From: Trebonia sp963774945
GTDB lineage: Bacteria > Actinomycetota > Actinomycetes > Streptosporangiales > Streptosporangiaceae
DNA: 64,000 bases
NCBI GenBank assembly: GCA_963774945.1
Contig: CAVZHA010000027.1
Location: forward strand, 1,736,001 to 1,800,000
Reading direction: 5' to 3'
The notes under the pieces are model-generated. The model ran no database searches. It was not told the DNA's origin and was given only the letters and a program-made list of their open reading frames with translations. The position numbers were made by a program, and so were the translations under genes. This document shows, one piece after another, positions 17,561-26,542 of the stretch (positions within the stretch are counted from its first letter, which is position 1; each line of letters opens with the position of its first letter).

Positions 17561-18250
17561 TCAGCCGTCGAGCCGCGCCTGCAGGTGGTCCAGGCGGGCG
17601 TGCAGCAGCGCGATCTCGGCCGTGAGGACCGCGAACGGCTGCTCGTCGGCGGTCGTCTCGGCCGGCGCCGCCATCCCCGGCAGCTGGGCCATGCCGTCCT
17701 GGCCCTCGTCGATCCGGACCCGGCCGTCGAGGCGGGCGACGAACTCGCGCAGGGTCAGGGTCGGGCGGCCTGCCACGCAGTGCTCGCAGGCCGGGGCGAG
17801 ATGACGCCAGCCGACCAGGCCGCTGCCCGCGTCGGCCAGAGCGACGCCGGGACGACCGCAGCCGCACCAGGCCTGCTTGATCGCGCGGACCCGCTGCCTG
17901 CTGTAGCGCAGGCCGCGCTCGTAGCGGATGTACCGCCCGGACGCGGCCACCTCGATCAGCAGCGCCGACCGGTTCTCGGTCGCGCAGCCGAGCGAGAGCG
18001 CGTCCGTCAGCGCGTGCAGGCAGTAGAAGCCGCAGCCGCACCAGCGCCGGGGCGACTGGTGGCGCGAGTTCCAGACGCAGGTCGCCTCGGCCACCACGCC
18101 GTACACGTGGCCGGCGCCCATGGTCAGGCCCGCGAAGCCGGTCCTGACGCCGTCCGCGGACAGCGTCGCGTGTGCGAGCTTGTAGCCGGTGAACGGTCGG
18201 TCCGGATGCTCGCCCCGCGCTGATCCGGACAACCAGGAAGACAGGCCCAC
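17561..18250 (-). CDS. Cys/His-rich protein of unknown function
   Basis: I do not recognise a named family. The 229 residues contain many conserved-looking Cys and His: AEATCVWNSRHQSPRRWCGCGFYCLHAL, then QAWCGCGRPG and ACEHCVAG. These suggest one or two metal sites. A helical C-terminus, AEIALLHARLDHLQARLDG, looks like a coiled coil. The GTG at 18250 is 13 bases after the stop of the 50-residue peptide gene, so the two are probably co-transcribed. A zinc-binding regulatory or adaptor role is possible but not shown. Confidence 0.65.
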   Translation of the reverse strand: MGLSSWLSGSARGEHPDRPFTGYKLAHATLSADGVRTGFAGLTMGAGHVYGVVAEATCVWNSRHQSPRRWCGCGFYCLHALTDALSLGCATENRSALLIEVAASGRYIRYERGLRYSRQRVRAIKQAWCGCGRPGVALADAGSGLVGWRHLAPACEHCVAGRPTLTLREFVARLDGRVRIDEGQDGMAQLPGMAAPAETTADEQPFAVLTAEIALLHARLDHLQARLDG

Positions 18251-18263
18251 CCCGGGTCGTGCG

Positions 18264-18416
18264 TCAGCCGACGGAGATGGAGGGTTGGTCTGTTGGAGTC
18301 AGCGGGGCCCGTTCGGCGGAGTCGACGGTGATCTCGGCCGTGACCTCGTCCACGGCGATCGAATCGACTTCGGTGTCCTCGACGTAGCCTGCCGACTGTT
18401 CCTTGCCAAGCCGCAT
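18264..18416 (-). CDS. 50-residue acidic small protein
   Basis: The ATG at 18416 is preceded by AAGGAGGTGCCGATC, an almost ideal Shine-Dalgarno with good spacing. That fixes this start instead of the in-frame start 72 bases upstream. The peptide begins MRLGKEQSAGYVEDTEVDS, then has repeated V-x-x-(V/I) acidic strands and a Pro/Ser-rich tail. It has no signal peptide and no Cys. It is coupled to the Cys-rich protein gene downstream. It could be a peptide substrate (RiPP-like), a binding partner or an antitoxin-like protein; nothing in the sequence decides. Confidence 0.6.
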   Translation of the reverse strand: MRLGKEQSAGYVEDTEVDSIAVDEVTAEITVDSAERAPLTPTDQPSISVG

Positions 18417-18512
18417 GATCGGCACCTCCTTGCTACTGCTGTACCCCGGGACAGGGGATTCCCACACCTTCGGTGTCCTAGGCACCATCCGGGTAGCCGC
18501 CCCGGTGCAGGG

Positions 18513-18899
18513 TCATGGGGTAGTGCGGGAGCACTCGCGGCGGCCTGACGCGGGCGCGCCAGTTGTCCGGCCCGGGTCGGGCGTGTAGCTGACGTAGCCC
18601 CAGCGGCGCATGCCGTCCAGGTTGGTGCCGGTCCTCGCCCGGCGGCGCAGCTCGGCCACCGTGAGGCCCCCGTCCGGGAGGTGGCGCAGGCAGTTGGCCC
18701 ACATCGGCAGCGAGGTGAGCCAGGGCGCGTCGGCGGCCGCGCCGGGCGACCGGCCGTCGTTGGTGGTGCGGTGCGGCAGTCGGTGCTCGGCCTCGTTGTC
18801 AGCCTCGATGGTGAACGCGACCAGCGCCGCCGACAGCAGGGCCGACAGCGGGAGGGCGGGCGAGGCGCCGTCGGCCGGGGACGCGGAGGTCGATGCCAT
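18513..18899 (-). pseudogene. C-terminally truncated winged-helix-like regulator
   Basis: The first 100 residues match an actinobacterial MarR-like family: LSALLSAALVAFTIEADNEAEHR, WLTSLPMWANCLRHLPDGG and ARTGTNLDGMRRWGYV. Family members continue with a basic linker and a dimerisation helix. Here the frame ends within about 25 residues of low-complexity sequence, and none of the other frames restores the missing part. The ATG at 18899 lies 3 bases past the methyltransferase stop, so the two form one unit. It may still make a monomeric DNA-binding fragment. Confidence 0.55.
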
Positions 18900-18902
18900 G
18901 GC

Positions 18903-19712
18903 TCAAGGAGAGGGCGTTTCTTCGGCGGGGGCATCGGTCGTGCACGCCTGCTGGCTGCGGGCGCCGGCCCGGGCCAGGAGCGGGCCCGCGGCCAGCTGGC
19001 GTTCGGGGGCGGCTGACGTCTGCCAGCCGGCCGCCGCGAGGAGGTCGCGGGCCTCGTCGGCGGTCAACTGGGACCGCATGGGCTCGCCGAGCGCGGCCAC
19101 CCGCTGCTGGAGGCGGGCGCGCTCCTGGGGCGCCGCGGTGCCGGTGACGCCGCTCAGCGCGAGCTCGCTGCCGTCGGCCGCGACTCGGCGGAATTCGGCC
19201 AGGACTCGCTCGACGACCGGGCGTTCCAGGTAGACGACGACGCCCTCGAGCAGGAACAGGGTCGGGCGATCCGGGTCCAGGCCGGCCGCGAGCAGCGGTT
19301 CCGCGATCGGGTCGGCGGTGAAGTCGGCCGCGACGAAGCGGACCTGCGCGCGCTCGAGGCCGAGCCGGGCAACCCGCGCGACCTTGTCCGCCTGGGTGGC
19401 CGGGTGATCGAGCTCGAACCAGGTCACCCCCGGCTTGGCGTAGCGCAGGGCGCGGCCGTCGTAGCCGGCCCCGCCGATCACGACCTGCCGCACGCCGCGG
19501 CCGAGGGCGTTCACCACCGCGCGGTCGAAGAAGGCGGTCCGCGTCCGCAGGTGCTCGTGCATGCGGCCGGGGTTCGGCTGCTCCCCGTCGGCCACGTCGG
19601 CGCTGAGCGCCTGGTCAGCCGCCGGGTCGCCGTAGTCCGCGGCGACCCGCTCGTATTGAAGCCGGTGCGCGGCCACTCTGCGCGCCGTGTGCGACGCCGT
19701 CCCGTCTTTCAT
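18903..19712 (-). CDS. SAM-dependent methyltransferase, leucine carboxyl methyltransferase (PPM) family
   Basis: A 269-residue class I methyltransferase of the LCM/TIGR00027 type. It has TASHTARRVAAHRL at the start, RTAFFDRAVVNAL, QVVIGGAGYDGRALR (SAM-binding), WFELDHPATQADK (acidic loop), VAADFTADP and LFLLEGVVVYL. Such enzymes O-methylate carboxylates in secondary metabolism or act on unknown substrates. The ATG at 19712 is chosen because the family N-terminus starts a few residues later. It is divergent from the GNAT gene with only 31 bases between them, so promoters overlap. Confidence 0.85.
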   Translation of the reverse strand: MKDGTASHTARRVAAHRLQYERVAADYGDPAADQALSADVADGEQPNPGRMHEHLRTRTAFFDRAVVNALGRGVRQVVIGGAGYDGRALRYAKPGVTWFELDHPATQADKVARVARLGLERAQVRFVAADFTADPIAEPLLAAGLDPDRPTLFLLEGVVVYLERPVVERVLAEFRRVAADGSELALSGVTGTAAPQERARLQQRVAALGEPMRSQLTADEARDLLAAAGWQTSAAPERQLAAGPLLARAGARSQQACTTDAPAEETPSP

Positions 19713-19743
19713 CAACGCCACCCTAGCCTGATTAGATGACGGG

Positions 19744-20223
19744 GTGACCGAAGCAGAGCTGACGATTCGGCCGATGACCCGGGCCGAATGGGACGAGTGG
19801 GTGCCCCGCCAGATGGCCGGGTACGCCGAGCACATCATCGCCTCGGGCCAGATGTCAGAGGCCGACGCGTGGGCGAAGGCCAAGGCCGACACCGCGCGGG
19901 GCTTCCACGCCGGCTACGCGACCCCCGGCCAGCTGGTCTTCCGGCTGATGGCCGGGGACGAGGCGGCCGGGTGGCTGTGGCTGGCGGTGCCAGGCCCCGA
20001 TCCCGACCGGCTGATGGGGTGGGTCTACAACATCGAGGTGGACCCGGCCTTCCGCGGCCGCGGCTTCGGCCGGGCGGCGATGCTGCTGGCCGAGGAGGAG
20101 GCGCGGTCGCGCGGCATGACGTCGCTCGGGCTCAACGTGCACGGGCAGAACACGGTCGCCCGGTCGCTCTACGACAGCCTCGGCTACGGTGTGACGGCGC
20201 TGCAGATGAAAAAGCCGCTGTAG
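19744..20223 (+). CDS. GNAT-family N-acetyltransferase
   Basis: A 159-residue single GNAT domain. YNIEVDPAFRGRGFGRAAMLLAEEEARSRG is the beta4-helix acetyl-CoA pyrophosphate-binding segment (R-G-R-G-F-G), followed by LGLNVHGQNTVARSLYDSLGY, the classical C-terminal half. The N-terminal helices (EWVPRQMAGYAEHIIASGQM) are typical of the actinobacterial subgroup. It starts with GTG 19744. The acceptor substrate is unknown. Confidence 0.88.
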   Translation: MTEAELTIRPMTRAEWDEWVPRQMAGYAEHIIASGQMSEADAWAKAKADTARGFHAGYATPGQLVFRLMAGDEAAGWLWLAVPGPDPDRLMGWVYNIEVDPAFRGRGFGRAAMLLAEEEARSRGMTSLGLNVHGQNTVARSLYDSLGYGVTALQMKKPL

Positions 20224-20286
20224 CTCGGGCGCGCCGCCGCGATCGAGAGTAGTTTCGCCTGGTAGATTGCACCATAGAACATGAGT

Positions 20287-20315
20287 TTGACAGGCGAACA
20301 TGTTTACGCCATAGT
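20287..20315 (+). promoter_or_regulatory. Housekeeping-type promoter of the small gene at 20366
   Basis: TTGACA (20287-20292) is a perfect -35 hexamer, with CATAGT (20310-20315) 17 bases later as a 4-of-6 match to TATAAT. The region is unusually AT-rich for this genome. Two direct GAACATG repeats (20278-20284 and 20296-20302) bracket the -35 and could be an operator. Confidence 0.55.
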
Positions 20316-20365
20316 TGACCCTAGCGAGCTACGTTCAGAAATTTTTTTCCTGAAGGGTCAGGATC

Positions 20366-20704
20366 ATGGGTCAGAAGACTGTTCGTTTTAGCGATCTCAG
20401 CGGTCAGCTCATCATGCGCGATGACGTTCTCGCGCGCATCGTCATCCACCAGCACCCCGACCTGGGCGACGGGCCGGTTGAGATCGAGACCCTCGCGGAC
20501 GAGGCCCTGGCGATGGAGAAGGAGACGCTGCGGGTCGCGGTGCTCGACGTGTACCTGCCGGGCGAGGAGCAGCCGCGGCGGGTGACGATGGACGCCGACG
20601 CGTTCGGCGCGATGGTGACCGAGAAGTCGGTCGGCGAGATGCTGACGGCGGCCAGGCCGGTCAGGCGGGCCGGGCGACCGCGTCTGGCAAAGCCGGCTCA
20701 GTAG
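20366..20704 (+). CDS. Small protein with AT-hook-like C-terminus
   Basis: A 112-residue protein with no named family that I recognise. The N-terminus (MGQKTVRFSDLSG) and a central beta-rich part with acidic stretches are vaguely reminiscent of the oligomerisation domain of nucleoid proteins such as Lsr2. The C-terminus, RRAGRPRLAK, holds the G-R-P core of an AT-hook. This makes a DNA-binding role plausible but unproven. It has its own good promoter. Its 3' end overlaps the 3' end of the opposite-strand mannosyltransferase gene by 44 bases. Confidence 0.7.
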   Translation: MGQKTVRFSDLSGQLIMRDDVLARIVIHQHPDLGDGPVEIETLADEALAMEKETLRVAVLDVYLPGEEQPRRVTMDADAFGAMVTEKSVGEMLTAARPVRRAGRPRLAKPAQ

Positions 20705-22098
20705 CGTCGTCTGGGCGGAGGTCGCGGTCCCCCTGGCGGCGGGACCGCACGGCCACCACCGTCAGCAGGGCGAGCAGGGCGATGCCGGCCAGGATGTAGG
20801 CGTTGCCCGCGAGATCCTGCAGGAAACTCCAGTGGTACTCCTTGAACCAGGGCAGGTCGCCGTACTCGATGTACTTCGTGACCGGCGTGTAGGGGCCGTC
20901 CCAGATCAGACCCTGGGTGAAGTTACCGGGGCCGGAGTTGTGGACGCCCCAGCCATTGCCGGGCCACGGGGCGAAGATCAGCAGCAGCGCGACGATCAGT
21001 CCCGAGCACCAGTAGGTGGCGGCCCGCTTGCCGCGCCTGCCAGGCGCGGGCGGCGTAATGCCCGGCCGCCATCATGGCCGGCACCACCCAGACCCAGTGG
21101 TGGTCCCAGCTGATGGGCGAGTCGAGCAGCCCGACGAGGGCGGCCGTCAGCAGACCGAGCATCACGTGCCCGGCCCGGTCGAGCTGGGCCGCGACCAGCA
21201 GGCCGACCACGGTCGCGATCAGGGCGAGGATCACCCAGGGCGCGGTCCCGGCGTCGATGGACCCGGCCAGCCGGGTGACGACCGCCCGGAGCGACTGGTT
21301 GCCGGTCCAGCCGACGAACCCGGTCCTGCCGTCCTGGATGAACAGGCCGTTGAACCACCAGTCCTTGGAGTCGCGGGGCAGGATCAGGAAGCCCAGCACG
21401 ATCGTGAACGCGAAGCTGGCGGTCGTCACCGCCGCCGCCCGCCACTTCCTGGTCAGCAGCAGGTACGGGATGAAGACGAGCGGGGTGAGCTTGATCCCGG
21501 CCGCGAGCCCGGTGGCGATGCCCTTGAACCGCCGGTTGTCCGGCTGGCGCAGGTCCCAGATGATCGCCGCCATCAGCAGCAGGTTGATCTGCCCGAGGTA
21601 CAGCGTGCGGAAGACCGGCTCGGTCAGCAGCCCGGCGGCGACGCCGAGGAGGGCGCCGCCGAGGCGGATCCGGCGGTTGCGGTAGCCGAGCGCGCCCATC
21701 GTGCACCAGCAGGCGATGAACAGGAAGATCAGGTTCGCGACCTGAACGACCCGGGGCAGCACCGACCACGGGATGAACGAGACGGCGGCGAAGAAGAGCG
21801 CGGCGAACGGCGTGTACGTGAAGTTGAGGTTCCCGGCCCCGGTCCAGTCGTACAACGGGAACGGCTGCGCGCCGAGCTTGGCGTTGTACGGGCCGAGTTG
21901 CCGGACGATGAGCCCGCCGTCGCGGTACACGGCCAGGTCGACCGGCCACAGCGTCGAAGAGGTCGGCTGCGTGAACGCGTAAATAAGCCAGCCGCCGAGA
22001 ACAATGACAAACGCGACAATCCCGACGATCAGCAGCCGATTCTTTGCGATACTTTCGCGAGGCGTGGCGGACCCCAGACGTTCAAGCACCGAGCTCAC
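20661..22098 (-). CDS. GT87-family (DUF2029) membrane mannosyltransferase, one frameshift
   Basis: A polyprenyl-phosphate-mannose-type glycosyltransferase with about ten membrane segments. The family features are PVDLAVYRDGGLIVRQLGPYN in the first extracytoplasmic loop, LNFTYTPFAALFF, LGQINLLLMAAIIWDL, GLAAGIKLTPLVFIPYL and SPISWDHHWVWVVP. A +1 frameshift at about 21040 hides the last 125 residues, which continue as WCSGLIVALLLIFAPWPGNG and end at the stop at 20661. It probably adds mannose to lipoglycan or glycolipid outside the membrane. The acceptor is unknown. Confidence 0.85.
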
Positions 22099-22154
22099 CA
22101 GCGGAACCTTACCGGATCTTAGGACTCGTCGCGACCGTCCTAACGTTACGAGTG

Positions 22155-22763
22155 TTAAGTCGCAAGTGACTGATAGAGAGCTGAAAACTCCCTGAGGGAC
22201 GTCAGAATGTCGGCTGCACCCGCCGCGCGAAGCTCCTCGCCGGTGAACGACCCGGTGGCGACGCCGACCGGGCGCGCCGCGGCCGTGACCGCCGCCGCCA
22301 TGTCGGCCGGGGTGTCCCCCACGTAGACGGCGGCGCCGACCGACGAAAGCACGGCTGCCTTCTCCGGACCGTGCACGCCGCCGAAGACCGCGTCGGGGAC
22401 CAGCCCGAGCGCGTCCAGGCTCAGCCGCGCCGTCGCCTCGAGCTTGGCGGTGACGACGATCACGCGCGCCCCGGTCGCGCGGACCACCGCCAGCGACTCG
22501 CGCGCGCCCGGCAGCAGCCGGGTCAGCGGCCCGGCGAGCCGGCGGTAGTGCGTCCGGTAGATGGCCATGGCGGGCTCGATCGCCTCCGGCGGCATCCAGT
22601 GCGCGAGCTCATCCTCGAGCTTGATGCCCAGCCGCCGGTCGACCCCGGCCGGGTCGATCGCCACCCCGGTCTCGGCCGCCACGCCCGCGAACGAGCCGAG
22701 GATCGCCGCCCGCGAGTCGATCAGCGTCATGTCCAGGTCGAATCCGACCGGCGGGGGCGTCAT
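22155..22763 (-). CDS. HAD-superfamily phosphatase (phosphoglycolate-phosphatase-like)
   Basis: A HAD hydrolase of 202 residues. It has motif I GFDLDMTLIDS (nucleophile Asp9), a small helical cap, motif II VIVVTAK, Lys in the GPEKAAVL segment (motif III) and motif IV VYVGDTPADMAAA. Family members remove phosphate from small phosphorylated metabolites. The ATG overlaps the stop of the MFS gene by 4 bases, so they are co-translated. The substrate is unassigned. Confidence 0.85.
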   Translation of the reverse strand: MTPPPVGFDLDMTLIDSRAAILGSFAGVAAETGVAIDPAGVDRRLGIKLEDELAHWMPPEAIEPAMAIYRTHYRRLAGPLTRLLPGARESLAVVRATGARVIVVTAKLEATARLSLDALGLVPDAVFGGVHGPEKAAVLSSVGAAVYVGDTPADMAAAVTAAARPVGVATGSFTGEELRAAGAADILTSLREFSALYQSLAT

Positions 22764-24073
22764 GACTGCCCCTGGACGGGCAGCTGGTGGTCAGGCCCGG
22801 CCGGCCGCAGGGCGGACAGCGCGGGCAGCCCGGCCGGCAGCATCCGCGGCCGGGCCGCCAGCAGCCCGAAGACCAGCATCACGGCGGTGAGCGCGAAGAT
22901 CGCCGCGATCGACGCGGTCCAGCTCCCGGTGGCCGAGTGCAGCAGCCCGACCCCAAGCGGTCCGGCGCTCGCCAGCAGGTACCCCGCCGCCTGCGAGAAC
23001 GCCGACAGCGAGGCGGCCGTGGCCGCGTCCGGGCTACGGGCGGCGGTGAAGAAGATCGCGAGCGCGAGGGCCGCGTTCTGGCCCGCGCCGAGGATCAGCG
23101 CCCACGCCACCGCCGAGCCGAGCGGCGCGTACACCAGCCCGGCCAGCCCGCCCGCGATCGCGGCCACGGTCGGCACCACCAGCACGTGCTGGGCGCGCAG
23201 GCGCTGCGCGACGATCGGCACGACGAGCGAGACCGCGAGGTTGCCGACCCCCATGATCGCCAGCAGGTCGCCCGCCCCGGCGGCGGACTCGCCCCGGTCG
23301 CGCAGGATCGTCGGCAGCCAGGACAGCGTCGCGTAGTACACCAGCGACTGCAGGCCCATGAACAGCATGACCTGCCAGGCGAGCGGGTGCCGGTGCACCG
23401 CCAGCCGACCGGCCGGAGAGGGCGGGGGATCAGAGTCAGGCGGGACCGTTCGATGGGATGGGGGTGATTGCGACTTTAGCTGCGGCAGCCACAGCAGTGC
23501 CGCCAGCGCGGCCGGGGCGGCCAGCCAGCCGAGGGTGAGCAGCAGCGAGCCGCCGCTGCTCTGCCACAGTGGCACGCTGACGACCGACCCCGCGATCGCG
23601 CCGAGCGACAGCGCGGTGATGTAGAGGCCGATCAGCATCCCCGCCCGCTCCGGCCAGCGGCGCTTGATCAGGCTCGACAGCAGCACGTTCATCACTGCGA
23701 TGGCGGCCCCGGCGAGAATCGTGCCAGGGAACAGCAGGGCCGACGGCGCGGCCGCGCGCAGCACCAGGCCCGCCGTCAGCGCGATGATCGCGGCGAACAG
23801 CACCCGCTCCTCGCCCAGCCGCCGGGCGAACGCGGCGGCGAACCCGGAGACGACGCCGAAGCAGATAACCGGGGTCGCGGCCAGGATCGAGATCGTCGCC
23901 CCGGACAGGCCCAGCCGCGTCTGCAGCTCGGGGAAGATCGGCGGCAGGCTGGTGATCGCGCCGCGCAGGTTGAAGCCGAGCGCGATCACGCCGACCACCA
24001 GCAGCGTCCGTTCCAGCCGGACGCGCGCGGGGATTGGCGCGGCGTTCGGCGGCGCGGGCTGGATCCGGGTCAC
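22760..24073 (-). CDS. MFS transporter, CynX/NimT family
   Basis: Twelve-helix major facilitator of 437 residues. It opens with VGVIALGFNLRGAITSLPPIFPELQ, which is characteristic of the CynX/NimT (cyanate / 2-nitroimidazole) subgroup. RLGEERVLFAAI is the A-motif loop, and the central cytoplasmic loop is Pro/Ser-rich. Members export or import small anions or nitroimidazoles. It is coupled to the HAD phosphatase gene. Confidence 0.87.
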   Translation of the reverse strand: MTRIQPAPPNAAPIPARVRLERTLLVVGVIALGFNLRGAITSLPPIFPELQTRLGLSGATISILAATPVICFGVVSGFAAAFARRLGEERVLFAAIIALTAGLVLRAAAPSALLFPGTILAGAAIAVMNVLLSSLIKRRWPERAGMLIGLYITALSLGAIAGSVVSVPLWQSSGGSLLLTLGWLAAPAALAALLWLPQLKSQSPPSHRTVPPDSDPPPSPAGRLAVHRHPLAWQVMLFMGLQSLVYYATLSWLPTILRDRGESAAGAGDLLAIMGVGNLAVSLVVPIVAQRLRAQHVLVVPTVAAIAGGLAGLVYAPLGSAVAWALILGAGQNAALALAIFFTAARSPDAATAASLSAFSQAAGYLLASAGPLGVGLLHSATGSWTASIAAIFALTAVMLVFGLLAARPRMLPAGLPALSALRPAGPDHQLPVQGQS

Positions 24074-24157
24074 GAGTAGTTAACGCTACCCGATCGCGGC
24101 GCGCCGGTCCCGATCGGGACATACCGGACGGATCGGGCCGCCAGGGAACGCGGCCGA

Positions 24158-25045
24158 TCAGCCGTCCGCGTCGGCGGTCGCGTACAGCTGTGAGACGGCG
24201 GTGCCGAAGACAGCCGCGTACGACACCTGCGGGGTGTCGCCGCCCAGCTGGTAGCCGCCGATCACGCCGATCACGCTGCCCTGGCCGGTCGCCGCGTTGA
24301 CCCCGGTCAGGAACGGCCCGCCGCTGGTGCCGGTCGTGTAGCCGGCGCAGTCGAACTCGAACTGGGTGGCGCTGAAGCCCTTGAGCGGCGCGGTGCACCA
24401 GACCGGCTCAGGCGCCCCGTCGGGGTAGCCGATGACCTGGACGGACTGGCCGGTCGGGGCGTTGGTGGCGAGGGTCTCGGCACCGGTCAGGTTCTCGATC
24501 GGCGTCCGGATGGACGCGCTGGACAGCCGCAGGAAGGCCACGTCGTGGTCCGGGTCCTGGCTCGAGTTCCAGGCGCTGTCGGTGTAGACCTTGGTGACCG
24601 GCCAGACGCCGTACGGGCTCTTGCCGTCGGCGTAGCCGGGCACGAAGACGATCACCGCGGTCTTCCCGTACACGCAGTGGGCGGCGGTCACGGCCAGGTC
24701 GCCGGCCTTGCTGTCGACCACGCTGGCGGTGCAGAAGTGCGAGCCGAGCTTGCCGTTGCTCTCGGTGAAAAGCGCGCCGACCGCCGCCATCCCGCCGAAC
24801 GACGCCCCGGTCTCGGCCGGCGCGGTCGCCGCCGCCGGGGCGAGCTGCTCGATCGGCAGGCCGCGCCCGGCCGCCAGCACCGAGCGGGCCCGGTCGGCGC
24901 TGCCCGCGCTGCCCGCGCTGCCCGCGGCGAGCAGGAGCAGGGCCGCAGAAACGCCGAGGGCGCCCAGGCAGGCGGAGACCCGCCTCGCCCGCGCGCGGCC
25001 GCGCCTGCGGTCACCGTTCGGCCGGCGGCCTGCGATCACCCGCAT
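24158..25045 (-). CDS. Secreted trypsin-like serine protease
   Basis: The chymotrypsin-fold triad is complete: His in VTAAHCVYG (about 123), Asp in DHDVAFLRL (about 167) and Ser in TGTSGGPFLTG (about 242). An Arg-rich N-terminus with hydrophobic LGVSAALLLLAAG marks a signal peptide, followed by a pro-region up to about residue 80. The start at 25045 follows AGGGAG; the open frame continues upstream only as antisense of the MATE gene. It resembles V8/Streptomyces extracellular peptidases of the S1 family. It ends 84 bases before the MFS start and may be transcribed with that gene. Confidence 0.87.
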   Translation of the reverse strand: MRVIAGRRPNGDRRRGRARARRVSACLGALGVSAALLLLAAGSAGSAGSADRARSVLAAGRGLPIEQLAPAAATAPAETGASFGGMAAVGALFTESNGKLGSHFCTASVVDSKAGDLAVTAAHCVYGKTAVIVFVPGYADGKSPYGVWPVTKVYTDSAWNSSQDPDHDVAFLRLSSASIRTPIENLTGAETLATNAPTGQSVQVIGYPDGAPEPVWCTAPLKGFSATQFEFDCAGYTTGTSGGPFLTGVNAATGQGSVIGVIGGYQLGGDTPQVSYAAVFGTAVSQLYATADADG

Positions 25046-25189
25046 CCGCGCACTCCCTGCGCCCCGCGCTCCACCAACCGCCACGCTCCGATATTCAATC
25101 GTTATCATCGGGGTGCGGCTCATAGTATCCACAGTTTCTGCAGATTCCCTTAGCGGCCCCCTAGAAATTCTCGGGTCTATGCTGGGGCC

Positions 25190-26542
25190 GTGCTCGACCT
25201 GGACCGGCGGATCGCGAAGCTGGCGATACCGGCCCTCGGGTCGATCGCGGCCGAGCCGCTCTACAATCTGGCCGACACGGCCATCGTCGGCCATCTGGGC
25301 CGGTCGCCGCTGGACGCGCTGGCGATCGCGGCGAGCGTGCTGTCGGTGGTGGCGTGGCTCGCGATCTTCCTGTCCACCGCCACCACCACCGAGGTGGCGA
25401 GGAACACCGCGACCGGCGCGCACCGGGCGGCCGCCCAGGCGGTCGGCGCCGCCTACGCGGTCGCGGCGGCGTGGGGCGCGGTGACGGCGACGGCGCTGGT
25501 GATCGTGGCCCCGTACGCGGTGCAGCTGCTGGGCGGCCGGGGGGCGACCGGCCCGGCCGCGACCGAGTACGTGCGGATCTCCGCGATCGGCCTGCCATTC
25601 CTCTACCTGTCGTTCGCGGGAAACGGGCACCTCACCGGCCAGCAGGACACCGGGACGCCGCTGCGGATCGCGGTCGGCGCGAATGTGATCAACGTCGCGC
25701 TCGAGGCGACGCTGGTGTTCGGCCTGCACGCGGGGCTGGCCGGGTCGGCCTGGGGCACGGTCGCGGCGCAGGTCATCGCCGCGGCCGCCTACGCCCGGGC
25801 GTCGCGGCGCTCGGCCCTGCGCCCGGCCAGGCCGAGCGCCGTCGAACTGCGCGCGCTGCTGCGCGACGGGCACCGGCTGTCGGTCCGGACGATCGCGCTC
25901 GGCGTGGTGCCGCTGGCGGTGACCGCCGTCGCCGCCAGGCTCGGGCCGGTCCCGCTGGCCGGGCAGCAGGTCGCCTACCGGATCTGGTACCTGCTCTCGC
26001 TCTCGCTCGACGCGCTCGCGGTCCCGGCCCAGGTCTACGTCAGCGCCGCGCTCGGCACCGGCGACCGGGAGGCGGCCCGGCTGGCCGCGCGCCGCACGCT
26101 GGTGCTCGGGCTGGCCGCGGGCATCGCACTGGCGGTGGCCACCGCCGCGCTGGCGTTCGCCGCCCCGCAGGCGTTCACGGCCGACCCGGCCGTCCGCCAC
26201 GACGCGGTCATCGCGCTGCTGTGCGCCGCGCTGACGCAGCCGCTGGCGGCGCTGGCGTTCGTCTACGACGGGATCATCCTCGGGCTCGGCGACTACACCG
26301 CGATGCGCCGGGCGATGGTCATCTCGATCTTCGCGTTCGCGCCGCTGGCGCTGCTGGTGGTCCGCTTCCACTGGCTCGGGCTGCCTTGTGTGTGGGCAGC
26401 GCTCGGCTGCTGGATGGCGGCCCGCACGGTGCTGCTCGGCCGGCGCTGGGCGCGGGCAATCGGCGAGCGTGGACCGGGGATGGGCGATCGGCGATCGGGG
26501 TCAGCCGTAGGCGCTGGCGCCGAGCTTGACCGCGAGCCCTAG
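25190..26542 (+). CDS. MATE-family efflux transporter (DinF-like)
   Basis: A 450-residue MATE protein. It starts LDRRIAKLAIPALGSIAAEPLYNLADTAIVG, the typical first helix with Pro and the Asn-x-x-Asp motif. FLSTATTTEVARN and FAGNGHLTGQQDT are family signatures, and the second half repeats the pattern with LAGQQVAYRIWYLLSLSLDALAVPAQ. It exports cationic compounds by Na+ or H+ antiport. GTG start at 25190. The C-terminus is a polar tail overlapping the convergent TSUP gene by 42 bases. Confidence 0.88.
   Translation: MLDLDRRIAKLAIPALGSIAAEPLYNLADTAIVGHLGRSPLDALAIAASVLSVVAWLAIFLSTATTTEVARNTATGAHRAAAQAVGAAYAVAAAWGAVTATALVIVAPYAVQLLGGRGATGPAATEYVRISAIGLPFLYLSFAGNGHLTGQQDTGTPLRIAVGANVINVALEATLVFGLHAGLAGSAWGTVAAQVIAAAAYARASRRSALRPARPSAVELRALLRDGHRLSVRTIALGVVPLAVTAVAARLGPVPLAGQQVAYRIWYLLSLSLDALAVPAQVYVSAALGTGDREAARLAARRTLVLGLAAGIALAVATAALAFAAPQAFTADPAVRHDAVIALLCAALTQPLAALAFVYDGIILGLGDYTAMRRAMVISIFAFAPLALLVVRFHWLGLPCVWAALGCWMAARTVLLGRRWARAIGERGPGMGDRRSGSAVGAGAELDREP

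Noticed and set aside
25046..26371. Extension of the serine protease frame upstream to 26371
   Set aside because: This part is antisense to the MATE gene and low-complexity; the signal peptide begins at 25045.
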